Below, in pieces: positions 26,281-35,324 of a stretch of 64,000 nucleotides of DNA; the first letter of the stretch is position 1; the number at the start of each line of letters is the position of its first letter. A program made the position numbers and the translations under genes. The stretch is from Glaciihabitans sp. INWT7 (GTDB taxonomy: Bacteria > Actinomycetota > Actinomycetes > Actinomycetales > Microbacteriaceae), in NCBI RefSeq assembly GCF_014217685.1, contig NZ_CP043653.1:1-64000 (forward strand), written 5' to 3'. The notes beneath the pieces are model-generated. The model did no database searches. It was not told the DNA's origin and was given only the letters and a program-made list of their open reading frames with translations.

Positions 26281-28929
26281 TCACGCTCCCATCTTCACGG
26301 CGACAGAGGCGCTGAGTCGCCTTGCCGCCACGGCCGACGTTATCGCGGCTGTTGCCGCCACCACCACGGCGAAGCCGCCGATGGTGACCGCCACGAGAGC
26401 CCACGGCACCGTCGGGGATATCACCACGGAGCCCCCCACCACGGACCGGAGGTCGACGAGCGTGGTGACGATCACGGCGAGGGCGATGCCGAAGCCGGTG
26501 CCGGCCACTAGAGCGGCCACGGTCACGGGGGCGAACTCCCAGGCGATGACCCGGCGAAGCTGCCCGCCCGACATGCCGAGCAGGCGCAGGATCTCGCGGG
26601 ATCGGGCCCGCTCACGTGCCGCGCCGAGCGCGGCGAGCGACACGGCCAGGGCACACAGGAGCAGCGAGAGGCCGGCGGCCACCAGCAGGGCGACTGTGAG
26701 ACCGGCGATTCCCGGGCGAGCCGCGGCATCCGCCGTGACGGTCGTCGTGTCGACGGCCTCGACCCGATCGCGATTGGCTGAGGTCTGGGAGTCGGCGACC
26801 ACGTCTTTGACCGCGCGGGCGGTCGCCGGAATGTTTGCGCCCGCCCGGGTGGCGACGAGGAGCGACCCGTAGGTCGGCGGTTCCCCCACGATCGCGGACT
26901 CGTCGGCGATATCGGCGAGCACCCATGATCGCGAGAGTCCGGGGAGGCCGAGCCGGCTGACGGTGCCGACGGGCGTCACGGCATGCCCGTTGAGGCGGGT
27001 CGCCCCACGCGCCCGGCTTACGAGATCCGGTGACAGCAGCACCTCTCCCGCCGTGAGCACAGGAAGATCCGGTCGCACCTCGTGCAGCGCGGCGAGGTCG
27101 GCGAACACCACGGTGACCAAGGGGGTGTCCCGGCCGAACAGGATCTGCACCCCGGGCACCGTGTCGAGAGCGGCGGCGGCGCGCACCCCGGGCAGGCCGG
27201 TCACGGCGGCCGAGCCACCGATGCTCGCGGCGTCGACCCGGATGTCTGCTCCGACCTGGCTCGATGCGGCAGTTCCGATACCGGTGGTGACTGTCGACAC
27301 CAGCACGAGGGAGAAGATCGCGGCGGACACCCCCACCACCAGCGCGAGTACGGAGGCGAATGCGGTGGTGTTCGCGCGGAGCGACCCGGAGGTGCCGACC
27401 AGGCCGACCGGGCTTCGCCCCCTTCGGGCGGCCCGCTGCAATGCGAGGAGCGGGAGCGGGTAGAGCCGAAGAACGACGACGCATATCGCGAGCGAGAGCA
27501 GTAGCGGGGTGACCGCCAACAGCGGATCGACGACCCCGCCATCGACGGGAACAAGCCCACGGCGACCCAACAAAACCAGCGCGAGAGCCGCAGCGCCGAC
27601 TATCACCGTCTCCACTATCCACCGTCCCCGGCGCTCGTCTGCCCCGAGATCGGTGCGCCCCGCAACCCCCCGCGGGCTCGAGGCGGCGAAGAGCAGTGGC
27701 ACGGCGAGGGCGAGAAGCACGGGGAGTGCATAGCCTGCGGCGACGACGGGCTCGGGCACCGGCACGACAAGCACCACGGCGACCAGAGCGACGAGGGAGC
27801 CGGGGATGCCGATCAAAATCCCTTCGATCAGCATCGTCGCGCGCAATTGGAGCTGGCTCGCACCCCTGGCCGTCGCGAGCGTGAGAGTGGAGCGTCGACG
27901 ATCGAGCACTGTGCGAGTGCCCAGTGCGAGCACGGCCAACAGCGCGCCAAGGGGTGCCGACCCGGAGAGGGAGGAGATTGCCGTGGTCGTCCCGACCGCG
28001 GCCTTCACTTGATCCAGCTCCGCGGGAAGCGTGGTCTGGAACGCCAGATTCGCGCCGCTCGGAAGATACACGCCCAGCGTGCGGATTCGGATCAGCTGGC
28101 CGGTGATCTTCGCGAGCCGGCCGAACCTGAAGGTGTCGGTGCGCACGGGATACCAGGCGCGAAGTTCTGAACGCTCGAGGGAGGTGGGAAGAGCTACCGC
28201 GGAAACCGGATCGATGTACGCGGCTCCCCGCACGACCGTCGGCGACCCCGGGTCGCGGGAGATCGACGCCGTGGTCAACTCTGGAGCGTGCACCCAGAAC
28301 GGATCGTTCGGGTGATCGGGAGTGTAGATGCCGCTCACACGGAGAACTCCCTCAAGGTAGCGGATCTCGTCGCCCACCTCGAAGCCCGCCTCATCGGCGA
28401 AGTCCTGGGAGATCGCGAACTCGATCGGGGCGCTCCTGTCCCGGAGGTTCGCCACCGGCGGCGCTCCCGCGGTGAAGGTGACCCGTTCGAGCCAATGGAG
28501 GTCGACGGCCAAGCGCAGGATCGGTTGCACCCGGAGTCGCGGGGAATCGAGACTCACCAAGTCCGGCGGGAACATGGTGACCCAGGAGACCGGGCCAAGA
28601 GCACCCCTGAGAGGCTCCTTCAGTCCGGCCGGAACGGTGCGGAGGTCGACGTCGGCCCGGCCGAATATCTCCTGGGCGGAGGAGAGGTCACACCCGGTGT
28701 CGATTCGGCCCAGTTTGCCGATGCCGTAAAGGTCTGTGACGCCGGCCGGGAGGGCAGTGAGTTGGTGCTGCAGCTCGGCGTTCGAAACGAGCACCACCGC
28801 CCGCGGCACCAGCACAGCGAGCGCTACGGCAACGGCAATAAGCAGGCCGAGAGCGATGGAGGTGGATACCCGCGAACGTAGATGCCGCAGCACCAGCGCC
28901 GGTGTCGTCACCGGGGACCGGCGGCTCAC
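26281..28929 (-). CDS. Large FtsX/MacB-type ABC transporter permease 2
   Basis: The 882-aa product starts at GTG 28929, overlapping the stop of permease 1 (GTGA). An open frame continues upstream, but that part is antisense-like and out of register with permease 1. A first transmembrane helix (about 18-42, IALGLLIAVAVALAVLVPRAV) precedes a large extracellular domain (about 45-310). Several helices and a second extracellular domain follow, and the typical FtsX C-terminal helices (AGLSLLLCALAVSLAALGAARERARSREILRLLGMS...) end the protein. The two halves each look like an FtsX unit. It works with the two ATPases; the substrate is unknown. Confidence 0.9.
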   Translation of the reverse strand: MSRRSPVTTPALVLRHLRSRVSTSIALGLLIAVAVALAVLVPRAVVLVSNAELQHQLTALPAGVTDLYGIGKLGRIDTGCDLSSAQEIFGRADVDLRTVPAGLKEPLRGALGPVSWVTMFPPDLVSLDSPRLRVQPILRLAVDLHWLERVTFTAGAPPVANLRDRSAPIEFAISQDFADEAGFEVGDEIRYLEGVLRVSGIYTPDHPNDPFWVHAPELTTASISRDPGSPTVVRGAAYIDPVSAVALPTSLERSELRAWYPVRTDTFRFGRLAKITGQLIRIRTLGVYLPSGANLAFQTTLPAELDQVKAAVGTTTAISSLSGSAPLGALLAVLALGTRTVLDRRRSTLTLATARGASQLQLRATMLIEGILIGIPGSLVALVAVVLVVPVPEPVVAAGYALPVLLALAVPLLFAASSPRGVAGRTDLGADERRGRWIVETVIVGAAALALVLLGRRGLVPVDGGVVDPLLAVTPLLLSLAICVVVLRLYPLPLLALQRAARRGRSPVGLVGTSGSLRANTTAFASVLALVVGVSAAIFSLVLVSTVTTGIGTAASSQVGADIRVDAASIGGSAAVTGLPGVRAAAALDTVPGVQILFGRDTPLVTVVFADLAALHEVRPDLPVLTAGEVLLSPDLVSRARGATRLNGHAVTPVGTVSRLGLPGLSRSWVLADIADESAIVGEPPTYGSLLVATRAGANIPATARAVKDVVADSQTSANRDRVEAVDTTTVTADAAARPGIAGLTVALLVAAGLSLLLCALAVSLAALGAARERARSREILRLLGMSGGQLRRVIAWEFAPVTVAALVAGTGFGIALAVIVTTLVDLRSVVGGSVVISPTVPWALVAVTIGGFAVVVAATAAITSAVAARRLSASVAVKMGA

Positions 28930-31880
28930 CGGCTCACCCTGCGCGCATAGTCGACGATGACGAGACCGAGAGAAAGTGCGAGGGCGGCAAGACCGATCGC
29001 CAGCCCCAGCGGCTGGATCCCCACCTCGGTGGGCAGCGCAGCATAAGAGGCGGGAATTGCGGCGCGCGCGAGGGGCCCCAGCGTGAGCGCCGCGACCACG
29101 ATCCCCGCCCCGACTCCCACGGCGAGCCCTGCGGCGGCGACGATACCGAGTTCGATCCGGCGCGTGGAGACGAGTTGCCGGTCGGAGATCCCGAGCGCGC
29201 GGAGCACGAAGACCTCTCGGGCACGGGTGCTCAGCTGTGCACCCGCCACCGTGACGAGGGCGATGAGGGCGAGGATGCCCGCCCCCACCGCACCGAACCA
29301 CAGCGCGGTGACGGCCGAGCCGAGCACTCGTCGATCCTCGCTTGCCACGAGGGCTCCGACGGTGATCCCGCCGGGAACGGCCTCCCGGACGACCGCGGAG
29401 GCCTTGGCCGGGTTCGAGGATCCCAGCCAGGCCGCCGCCGGCGTCGGCGTCTCTTGGTAGAGGCGCGCGCGGGCCGCCTCGACCAGCGAATCGTCGATGA
29501 GCACCGCGGAATCGGATTCGGCGCCCGGGATCGCGGAGACGATCCCGGCGACGACGCTGTCGAATGCGGGCAGAAGCGCATCCACCGACAGCTTCACGGT
29601 GTCGCCGACGGCGATCCGCGCGGCGTGAGCGAGGGCGCTGGAGATGAGAATCGGCGGCACGACCCGACCGCTGAGGTCGCCGAAGGGCGGAGTGACTCGC
29701 ACCGTCGACTCCCGGGCCGCGCCGCTGAATCCGGCACCAGCGGGCGGCCCGGGGAGGGCGGCCGCGAGCGGAGTGAAGCCCGTCGCCGACCATCCACCAC
29801 CCAGGGGAATGTCGAGGCCGTCCGCAGTGAGGCTGGTGATGGCCAGCTCGGAGGGGCCGTCGAGCGACCGATGGACGACGAAGGCCAGGACCTTCCAGCT
29901 GCCGTGCCCCAACGGGAGTTCGAAGCGGTGGTCGCCGGTGGCGCGGATCTCTCTCTGCACGCCCAGGTCGTCGGCCACCACGAGTCCGAGTTCGATTGGA
30001 GCTGTGGAGTCGCTCGTCAGGGACACGGCCACATCTGCCACTCCGTGGGGGAGCACGGGGCCGGTGAAGGGCACTGCGATGGCGCGGGCGGCCGCCCGTG
30101 CATCGAATTCCCCACCCGCGCTCGACGCGAGCGTCGCAATAGCGACGGGTGTCGCCGCGATCATGCTCGCCGGGTTTCCTCCCGCCTCGATCTGCTCGGA
30201 ATCGATTGCGGCCACTGCCGTCACACCCGGTAGGCCTCTCACCGTGGACAGCACCGACTCCGAGAGCGGGCTTTGCGAGGCGATCATCACCAGGTCGGAT
30301 CCCGCACGGAGGGCCGCCGTCGTCGCATAGGCCGAGCCCCAAGTCTCGGCGTAGCCGGCCGCGAGCGTCAACTGGCCCGCCGCGAGGGCATACATCACGA
30401 ACGGCGCGAGGAACAGGCGACTGCGGCGCGACAGGCTTCGCGAAACGAGAGCGGGGCGCGTGGACCTCGCCGAAGCGCGATCCAAGGGTGCCCGGAGGAG
30501 CGGCGTCGCGGATAGCACCAGTACCACGACGGCGATCAGCGCGAGCGCGGGAGCGAGCACGGCGATCGGATCGACCTGCGTCCCGCCGCCACGCGACGCG
30601 ATGATCGGCGAGCCGTAGCGCCGCAACTGCCAGACCGCGAGGGCTGCGGCAATTCCCAGGAAGATCGGTGCGGCGAGCCCGGTCATCCGGGCCATCCGTC
30701 CGTTCGCCTCCAGGCCCTGCATTCGAGAGATCGAGCGTGCGGCCAGGAAGGTCGTCGTTCCGACTACGGCGACGGCCACGGCGGTGGCCGTCGCCGGCAC
30801 TATCCACACAGTCGCCCCGAGGAGCCCCGGCGGTTGCCCCACCAGAACCACAGCCACCACGGTCCCCGCGACCGAACCGAGGATGGCCACGCCTGCCGTC
30901 TCCCCACAGGCCCCGCGGGTGAGGGCGCCGACGGTCTCTCCGCGAGAGAAGAGCAGCAGATGCTCGGTCGAGCGCAGGGTGGCGAGCAATCGACCCAGTT
31001 CGACGAGAGCGATCACAGCGATGGCAGCGATGACGCTGACGGCGGCCGGGGAGACGGCACCGAGAGCGCTCACGCTCGACTGCACCTCTGCAGCCGAGCT
31101 CACGAACTCACCGCCAAGGTCGAGGCTGTCGAGGTTGAAGCCCCGATCCGCACTCAGTGAGTCGGCCATCGTGCGCCAGCCCCCGATGATGATGTCGAGA
31201 TCGCCCGCGCCCACGGTCGCCACCCGGGGCACTATCGCCCACCGGGTGTCCGTCGCGGCCCCGATGGCATCGAGCTCCCGCTGCGGCACCACGATGGGCC
31301 CGAGTACGACACCGCGCAGTCCCTGCATCAGGAGTGAATCGCTCACCCAGCGCGGGTCGAGCGGATCCGTGAGCCGCCAGGTTGCCGTGATCCTCAGCTT
31401 CGCGTCGCCGACGGTGAGCTCTTCACCCGGGGTGAGGCCGAGGGCGGCAGCGGCATCGGCCTGCACGGAGGCGTCCCCCGGTGCGCGCGGCCACGCACCA
31501 TCCACGAGGCTCGCATTCGACTCGAGGCCGGGGATGCTCGCCACGAAGGCCTTGACGCCGGTCGACAGTTGCACGGGGTTGCTCGAGACCTGGCTGCGGG
31601 TGATGTCGACGGGCAGCGCCCGATCCCCGTCCCGGAAGACGCGCGCGATCAGCCTGTGAACGCGCGCATCCTGGGCTGCGCCGTCCGGGTCGCTGGCGAG
31701 GGTCAGCTGCAGCGCGGCGTCCGCCCCCGCACGTTGCGCGAGTTGGGAGCGCACGCCCGAGGACTCCGCGGTTGAGAGGAATTCGAGGATTCCGACGATC
31801 AGACCGCTTGCCACAGCGACGACCACGAGGAGGGCGGCGAAGACGGCCGCACGGTGGCGCATCCGTTTCACCAGGAGCAC
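28926..31880 (-). CDS. Large FtsX/MacB-type ABC transporter permease 1
   Basis: The 984-aa product starts at GTG 31880 with GGAGG six bases upstream. The longer open frame to 32807 overlaps the YihY gene in another frame and is rejected. The first transmembrane helix is near residues 10-34 (AAVFAALLVVVAVASGLIVG), then a large extracellular part, about four central helices, a second extracellular part and three C-terminal helices with the FtsX-like AREVFVLRALGISDRQLVSTR. It is the first gene of the four-gene exporter. The gene is at the size limit for this family. A tandem octamer repeat lies in its leader. Confidence 0.9.
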   Translation of the reverse strand: MLLVKRMRHRAAVFAALLVVVAVASGLIVGILEFLSTAESSGVRSQLAQRAGADAALQLTLASDPDGAAQDARVHRLIARVFRDGDRALPVDITRSQVSSNPVQLSTGVKAFVASIPGLESNASLVDGAWPRAPGDASVQADAAAALGLTPGEELTVGDAKLRITATWRLTDPLDPRWVSDSLLMQGLRGVVLGPIVVPQRELDAIGAATDTRWAIVPRVATVGAGDLDIIIGGWRTMADSLSADRGFNLDSLDLGGEFVSSAAEVQSSVSALGAVSPAAVSVIAAIAVIALVELGRLLATLRSTEHLLLFSRGETVGALTRGACGETAGVAILGSVAGTVVAVVLVGQPPGLLGATVWIVPATATAVAVAVVGTTTFLAARSISRMQGLEANGRMARMTGLAAPIFLGIAAALAVWQLRRYGSPIIASRGGGTQVDPIAVLAPALALIAVVVLVLSATPLLRAPLDRASARSTRPALVSRSLSRRSRLFLAPFVMYALAAGQLTLAAGYAETWGSAYATTAALRAGSDLVMIASQSPLSESVLSTVRGLPGVTAVAAIDSEQIEAGGNPASMIAATPVAIATLASSAGGEFDARAAARAIAVPFTGPVLPHGVADVAVSLTSDSTAPIELGLVVADDLGVQREIRATGDHRFELPLGHGSWKVLAFVVHRSLDGPSELAITSLTADGLDIPLGGGWSATGFTPLAAALPGPPAGAGFSGAARESTVRVTPPFGDLSGRVVPPILISSALAHAARIAVGDTVKLSVDALLPAFDSVVAGIVSAIPGAESDSAVLIDDSLVEAARARLYQETPTPAAAWLGSSNPAKASAVVREAVPGGITVGALVASEDRRVLGSAVTALWFGAVGAGILALIALVTVAGAQLSTRAREVFVLRALGISDRQLVSTRRIELGIVAAAGLAVGVGAGIVVAALTLGPLARAAIPASYAALPTEVGIQPLGLAIGLAALALSLGLVIVDYARRVSR

Positions 31881-31902
31881 GTGCTTCCTCCGGATCCACG
31901 GC

Positions 31903-31930
31903 GAGAAGTCGAGAAGTCGAGAAGTCGAGA
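31903..31930. repeat. Tandem octamer GAGAAGTC x3 in the exporter leader
   Basis: Three perfect copies of GAGAAGTC (31903-31910, 31911-31918, 31919-31926) plus GAGA lie 23 bp upstream of GTG 31880 (on the minus strand, TCTCGACT repeats). They are in the 5' leader or promoter of the ABC operon. Copy-number variation there could alter expression; this is an inference. Confidence 0.8.
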
Positions 31931-32065
31931 CTATCCCGTGTTCGGCGTGATCCGCCCTCGGATCCGGCTCGTCACGCCGTACCGAGGTCGATGCCGCCGT
32001 CTCGGATGGCGTAGACGTCAGCGTGATCCGCGATCGCGGCTGCGTCGAACCCGGGAGGGTAGAGC

Positions 32066-33169
32066 TCAGCCGCGGTGCCGGATCCGCTCCAGCACGGAGC
32101 GGACAGCAGTGCGGAGGCGATAGGTCAGGGTGTCGGTGCGGTGGGGAAGAGGCTCTCCGTCTCGCAGCAGCGCCCCGAGCTGTTCGTCGACCTTGGCCGT
32201 GCGTTGGGCGAGGTCGCTCGCTGTCGTGTCTCGAGTCGGAAGCTGGAGTTGCGCTTCGGCGCGGATGCCGGCTTGAAGCTCTCGCCCTCGCTCGAGTTCC
32301 GTATTGAACTCGGCCCCGAACAGGAGCGCGACATTGACGAGGAACAGCCAGACGAAGAAGATGATGACGCCGGCAAGAGCGCCGAAGGTGCGGTTGTAGC
32401 TGGCGAAGTTCGCCAGGTAGAAGGCAAAGCCTCCCGATGCCGCGCCGAGCAGGCTGATGGCGAGAATCGCCCCCGGACTCAGCCAGCGGAATCGTGGCTG
32501 GTGGATGTTCGGTGTCGTCGCGTAGAGCACCGTCACGATCGTGATCACGGCTGCGACGAGCACCGGCCATTTCGCGATGTCCCACACGGTGACGGCGGTA
32601 TTCCCCACGCCCAGCGCGCCACCGAGAGACCGCAGAATCGGTTTCGATGCCGCCACGATGATCGCGATGATCAAGATCAGGATGACGAGGAGCACGGTGA
32701 CGGCCAGTTGAGCCGGCTTGCGCTTCCAATAGGGACGCCCCTCGGGCACCTCGTAGATGCGGTTCATGGCCCGACTGAACGCGCTCACGTAGGCGGAGGC
32801 GGACCACAGCGAGGCGATCACGCCGGCGATCAGCGCGAAGCTCGCCGTTGAGGTGGTGGCGATGTCGGTGAGCGGCGTGCGCAGCACATCGACGACAGGA
32901 CCGGGGGCGACCTGGTTGAGCAGGAACAGCAGGCGATCGACGGTGCCCGGTCCGTCCCCGAATACCCCGATCAGGGAGACGATCGCCAGAGCCGCGGGGA
33001 ATACCGAGAGCACCGAGAAGAAAGTGAGTCCTGCGGCCGCATCGATGCCGCCATCCTGCACGAATTCATGCAGGGTGCGACGAGTCAGATAGGCCCAGGT
33101 CTGCTTGCGGAGCTGGGTGGGCCACGATGCTTTCACCGCATCATCCGGGGGTGGCGGAGTTGTGGTCAT
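32066..33169 (-). CDS. YihY/UPF0761 family inner-membrane protein
   Basis: The 367-aa product has about six transmembrane helices and family phrases GGIDAAAGLTFFSVLSVFPAALA, SLWSASAYVSAFSRAMNRIYEV, and FLVNVALLFGAEFNTELERGRELQAG. The family was once called ribonuclease BN, a name now considered wrong for YihY; its biochemical role is unsettled. The C-terminal 70 residues are polar and cytoplasmic. ATG 33169. It is followed by a 185-bp gap before the ABC leader and is divergent from the lipoprotein gene. Confidence 0.93.
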   Translation of the reverse strand: MTTTPPPPDDAVKASWPTQLRKQTWAYLTRRTLHEFVQDGGIDAAAGLTFFSVLSVFPAALAIVSLIGVFGDGPGTVDRLLFLLNQVAPGPVVDVLRTPLTDIATTSTASFALIAGVIASLWSASAYVSAFSRAMNRIYEVPEGRPYWKRKPAQLAVTVLLVILILIIAIIVAASKPILRSLGGALGVGNTAVTVWDIAKWPVLVAAVITIVTVLYATTPNIHQPRFRWLSPGAILAISLLGAASGGFAFYLANFASYNRTFGALAGVIIFFVWLFLVNVALLFGAEFNTELERGRELQAGIRAEAQLQLPTRDTTASDLAQRTAKVDEQLGALLRDGEPLPHRTDTLTYRLRTAVRSVLERIRHRG

Positions 33170-33297
33170 ATCTCACGCTATCTCGCGCGAGCGTCGACGG
33201 GATATTCCGGCGCTCTCGCGCCGCCCGCCGGGCATCTGCCCCATCCGGGCGGCGATGCCGGCGTCCGGTAGGTTTCCAACATGGGCGGTGACATCCA

Positions 33298-34140
33298 GTG
33301 AGGGTTTCCGGGGCGGCTGGCGCCGCGATACTGATCGCCGCAGCGCTCCTTCCACTCCTCAGCGGATGCTCGACCGCGCCAGAGCCGAAGCTCTCTGTCG
33401 CTCTGTTCCAAAACCGCGCCGACTATGCGACTCGCAGCCTGCAGGTCGAGATCACCAATCGCGGAAGCACGGATGTGGTCATCACCGCCGCTACCTTCAC
33501 CTCCGCGTACTTTGAGGGATCCGGCACCGCCGGCCACCTGCCATACACCCTGGTCGCCGGCACGACCACGGACTTCCCGGCGACCGTGCCGCCGCCGGTC
33601 TGCGAGGGCCCGGATTCCAAGCCGACCGCCACGATCCACCTCATCCCCAAGGGCGGTTCCCCTCTCGTGGTCACGAGCAGACCGAAGGTGCCGTTCAACT
33701 CCCTCGGCGCCCTGCATGCGCAAGACTGCGGGCAGCAGGCCTTCGAGAAGGTCGCGAGCATCACCCCGGCGCCGCACCTGCGGTTCGAGACGCGGGATGG
33801 CTCGGAGCTCGCCATCCTCGACGTCACCATCGCCCCGACGGGGTCCCCTGGCACCGTGACACTCGTGTCCACCACCGGCACAACGCTGCTGATCCCGACG
33901 GAGGGTGAGGTGCGTCCGCTCGGAATCACCTTCAGTGCTGCGACTGCCCCGACGGTCCTCACCCTCGACTTCGTGCCGTCCCGGTGCGGAACCCACGTGA
34001 TCTCCGAAGACAAGATCGGCACGCTCATCCCCTTCCACGCCGTCGCTGGCGAGTTCGAGGACGCCTACTTCCGCGTCGCGGTCTCCCCCGTGGTCAAGGC
34101 GGAGTTCTACGACTGGGTGGGCCGCTACTGCGGGCAGTAG
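33298..34140 (+). CDS. Predicted secreted lipoprotein, unknown function
   Basis: The 280-aa product starts at GTG 33298 with a signal peptide (VRVSGAAGAAILIAAALL) ending in the lipobox LLSGC (lipidated Cys at residue 24). The mature part is beta-rich, with four further Cys (VCEGP, QDCGQ, SRCGTH, RYCGQ), suggesting one or two disulfides. I do not recognise a named family. A 6-codon reading frame (33281-33301) overlaps the GTG start and could couple translation, but this may be chance. No Shine-Dalgarno site is obvious. Confidence 0.82.
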   Translation: MRVSGAAGAAILIAAALLPLLSGCSTAPEPKLSVALFQNRADYATRSLQVEITNRGSTDVVITAATFTSAYFEGSGTAGHLPYTLVAGTTTDFPATVPPPVCEGPDSKPTATIHLIPKGGSPLVVTSRPKVPFNSLGALHAQDCGQQAFEKVASITPAPHLRFETRDGSELAILDVTIAPTGSPGTVTLVSTTGTTLLIPTEGEVRPLGITFSAATAPTVLTLDFVPSRCGTHVISEDKIGTLIPFHAVAGEFEDAYFRVAVSPVVKAEFYDWVGRYCGQ

Positions 34141-34143
34141 CCC

Positions 34144-35175
34144 TCAGCGCCCGCCCTCGAGATTGCGGTTGCGCTGGGCCACTCCGGCGACACCATAGGG
34201 ATAGTCGTCGGAACGGGGTGCGCTCGCCGCGGTGAGGCTGTCGAGCTGCTCCGGTGAGAGTTTCAGGTCGACGGCGCCCATGTTGTCGGTGAGTTGGGCG
34301 ACAGTGCGAGCCCCGAGAATCACCGACGTCACCGCGGGCTGGGCTCCGAGCCAGGCGAGAGCGACCTGTGAGGAGCTCGCGCCGTGGGCGTCCGCAACCG
34401 ACTTCACGGTGTCGATGATCGTCCAGGTCTGTTCGCGGGCGTTGCGCTGCTTCCAGGCCTCCATGCCGCGCTCGGGATTCTCCCCGAGGCGGGTCGCACC
34501 GGTCGGCGCCTGGTCGCGCACGTACTTTCCGCTCAACCAACCACCACCGAGGGGCGACCACGGCAACAGGCCGATGCTCGCGTCGAGAGCCGCCGGCACC
34601 ACCTCGTGTTCGATGTCGCGCACCAGGAGGCTGTACTGAGGCTGCAGGGTGACCGGTGGGGCCCAACCGTGGGCCTTCGCCACATGCACGGCCTTGGTGA
34701 GCTGCCAACCGAGATAGTTGGAGAAGCCGTAGTAGGCGATCTTGCCCTGCCCGATCGCGTCGTTCAGAAATCCGAGGGTCTCCTCGATCGGGGTGAAGGC
34801 GTCCCACGCGTGCATCTGGTAGAGGTCGATCTGTTCCACTCCGAGACGGCGGAGGGATGCGTCGAGCGCGCGCCCGAGGTGACGGCGGCTGAGACCGAGG
34901 TCGTTGGGGCCGGTGCCCATCGGGAACCGTCCCTTGGTCGCGATCACGACCTGCTCCCGCTCGGTGGGGTGCGAGGAGAGCCAGGAGCCGATGATCTCTT
35001 CCGACGTGCCGGAGCTGTAGACATCCGCAGTGTCGATGAAGGTGCCGCCGGCCTCGAGGAAGGAGTCGAGGATGAGGTGGGATGTTTTTTCGTCGGCCTC
35101 CGCGCCGAAGGTCATGGTGCCGAGGGCCTGCGCTGAGACGACAGTGCCGCTGTTTCCGAGTGTGCGAAATTCCAT
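34144..35175 (-). CDS. Aldo/keto reductase
   Basis: This is an NAD(P)H-dependent oxidoreductase of the TIM-barrel AKR superfamily, 343 aa. The tetrad is visible: Asp and Tyr in FIDTADVYSSGTSEEIIG, Lys in VIATKGRF and His in LYQMHAWD. The C-terminal cofactor-binding part reads SVILGARTVAQLTDNMGAVD. The length fits the Tas/YajO-like subgroup. It is convergent with the lipoprotein gene (3-bp gap) and not in an operon. The substrate cannot be predicted. Confidence 0.94.
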   Translation of the reverse strand: MEFRTLGNSGTVVSAQALGTMTFGAEADEKTSHLILDSFLEAGGTFIDTADVYSSGTSEEIIGSWLSSHPTEREQVVIATKGRFPMGTGPNDLGLSRRHLGRALDASLRRLGVEQIDLYQMHAWDAFTPIEETLGFLNDAIGQGKIAYYGFSNYLGWQLTKAVHVAKAHGWAPPVTLQPQYSLLVRDIEHEVVPAALDASIGLLPWSPLGGGWLSGKYVRDQAPTGATRLGENPERGMEAWKQRNAREQTWTIIDTVKSVADAHGASSSQVALAWLGAQPAVTSVILGARTVAQLTDNMGAVDLKLSPEQLDSLTAASAPRSDDYPYGVAGVAQRNRNLEGGR

Positions 35176-35267
35176 GATTGCGACGGTAGTCCCGATCTGG
35201 CGTGGCGCTACCCCGGCTGCAGAGCTCCGCCCGATCCCGTAGATTTCCTTCTAGGTTTCGTTAGCCC

Positions 35268-35291
35268 GATGTGGTGCACGATGTGGTGCAC
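35268..35291. repeat. 12-bp tandem repeat GATGTGGTGCAC x2
   Basis: Two perfect copies lie 33 bp upstream of the succinate-semialdehyde dehydrogenase start. Each contains the symmetric core GTGCAC. They could be regulator half-sites or slippage products. The longer open frame that starts inside this repeat is not used as the gene start. Confidence 0.55.
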
Positions 35292-35324
35292 GGGCCGGCC
35301 GCGAACACATATCGAGGAGCACGC

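Noticed and set aside
28930-30807. N-terminal extension of permease 2 that would give a 1508-residue protein
   Set aside because: It overlaps permease 1 in another frame, has no membrane segments and is Arg/Gly-rich. The GTGA junction at 28926-28929 gives the sensible start.
33281-33301. Six-codon leader peptide overlapping the lipoprotein start
   Set aside because: Such tiny frames are common by chance; no ribosome binding site supports it.
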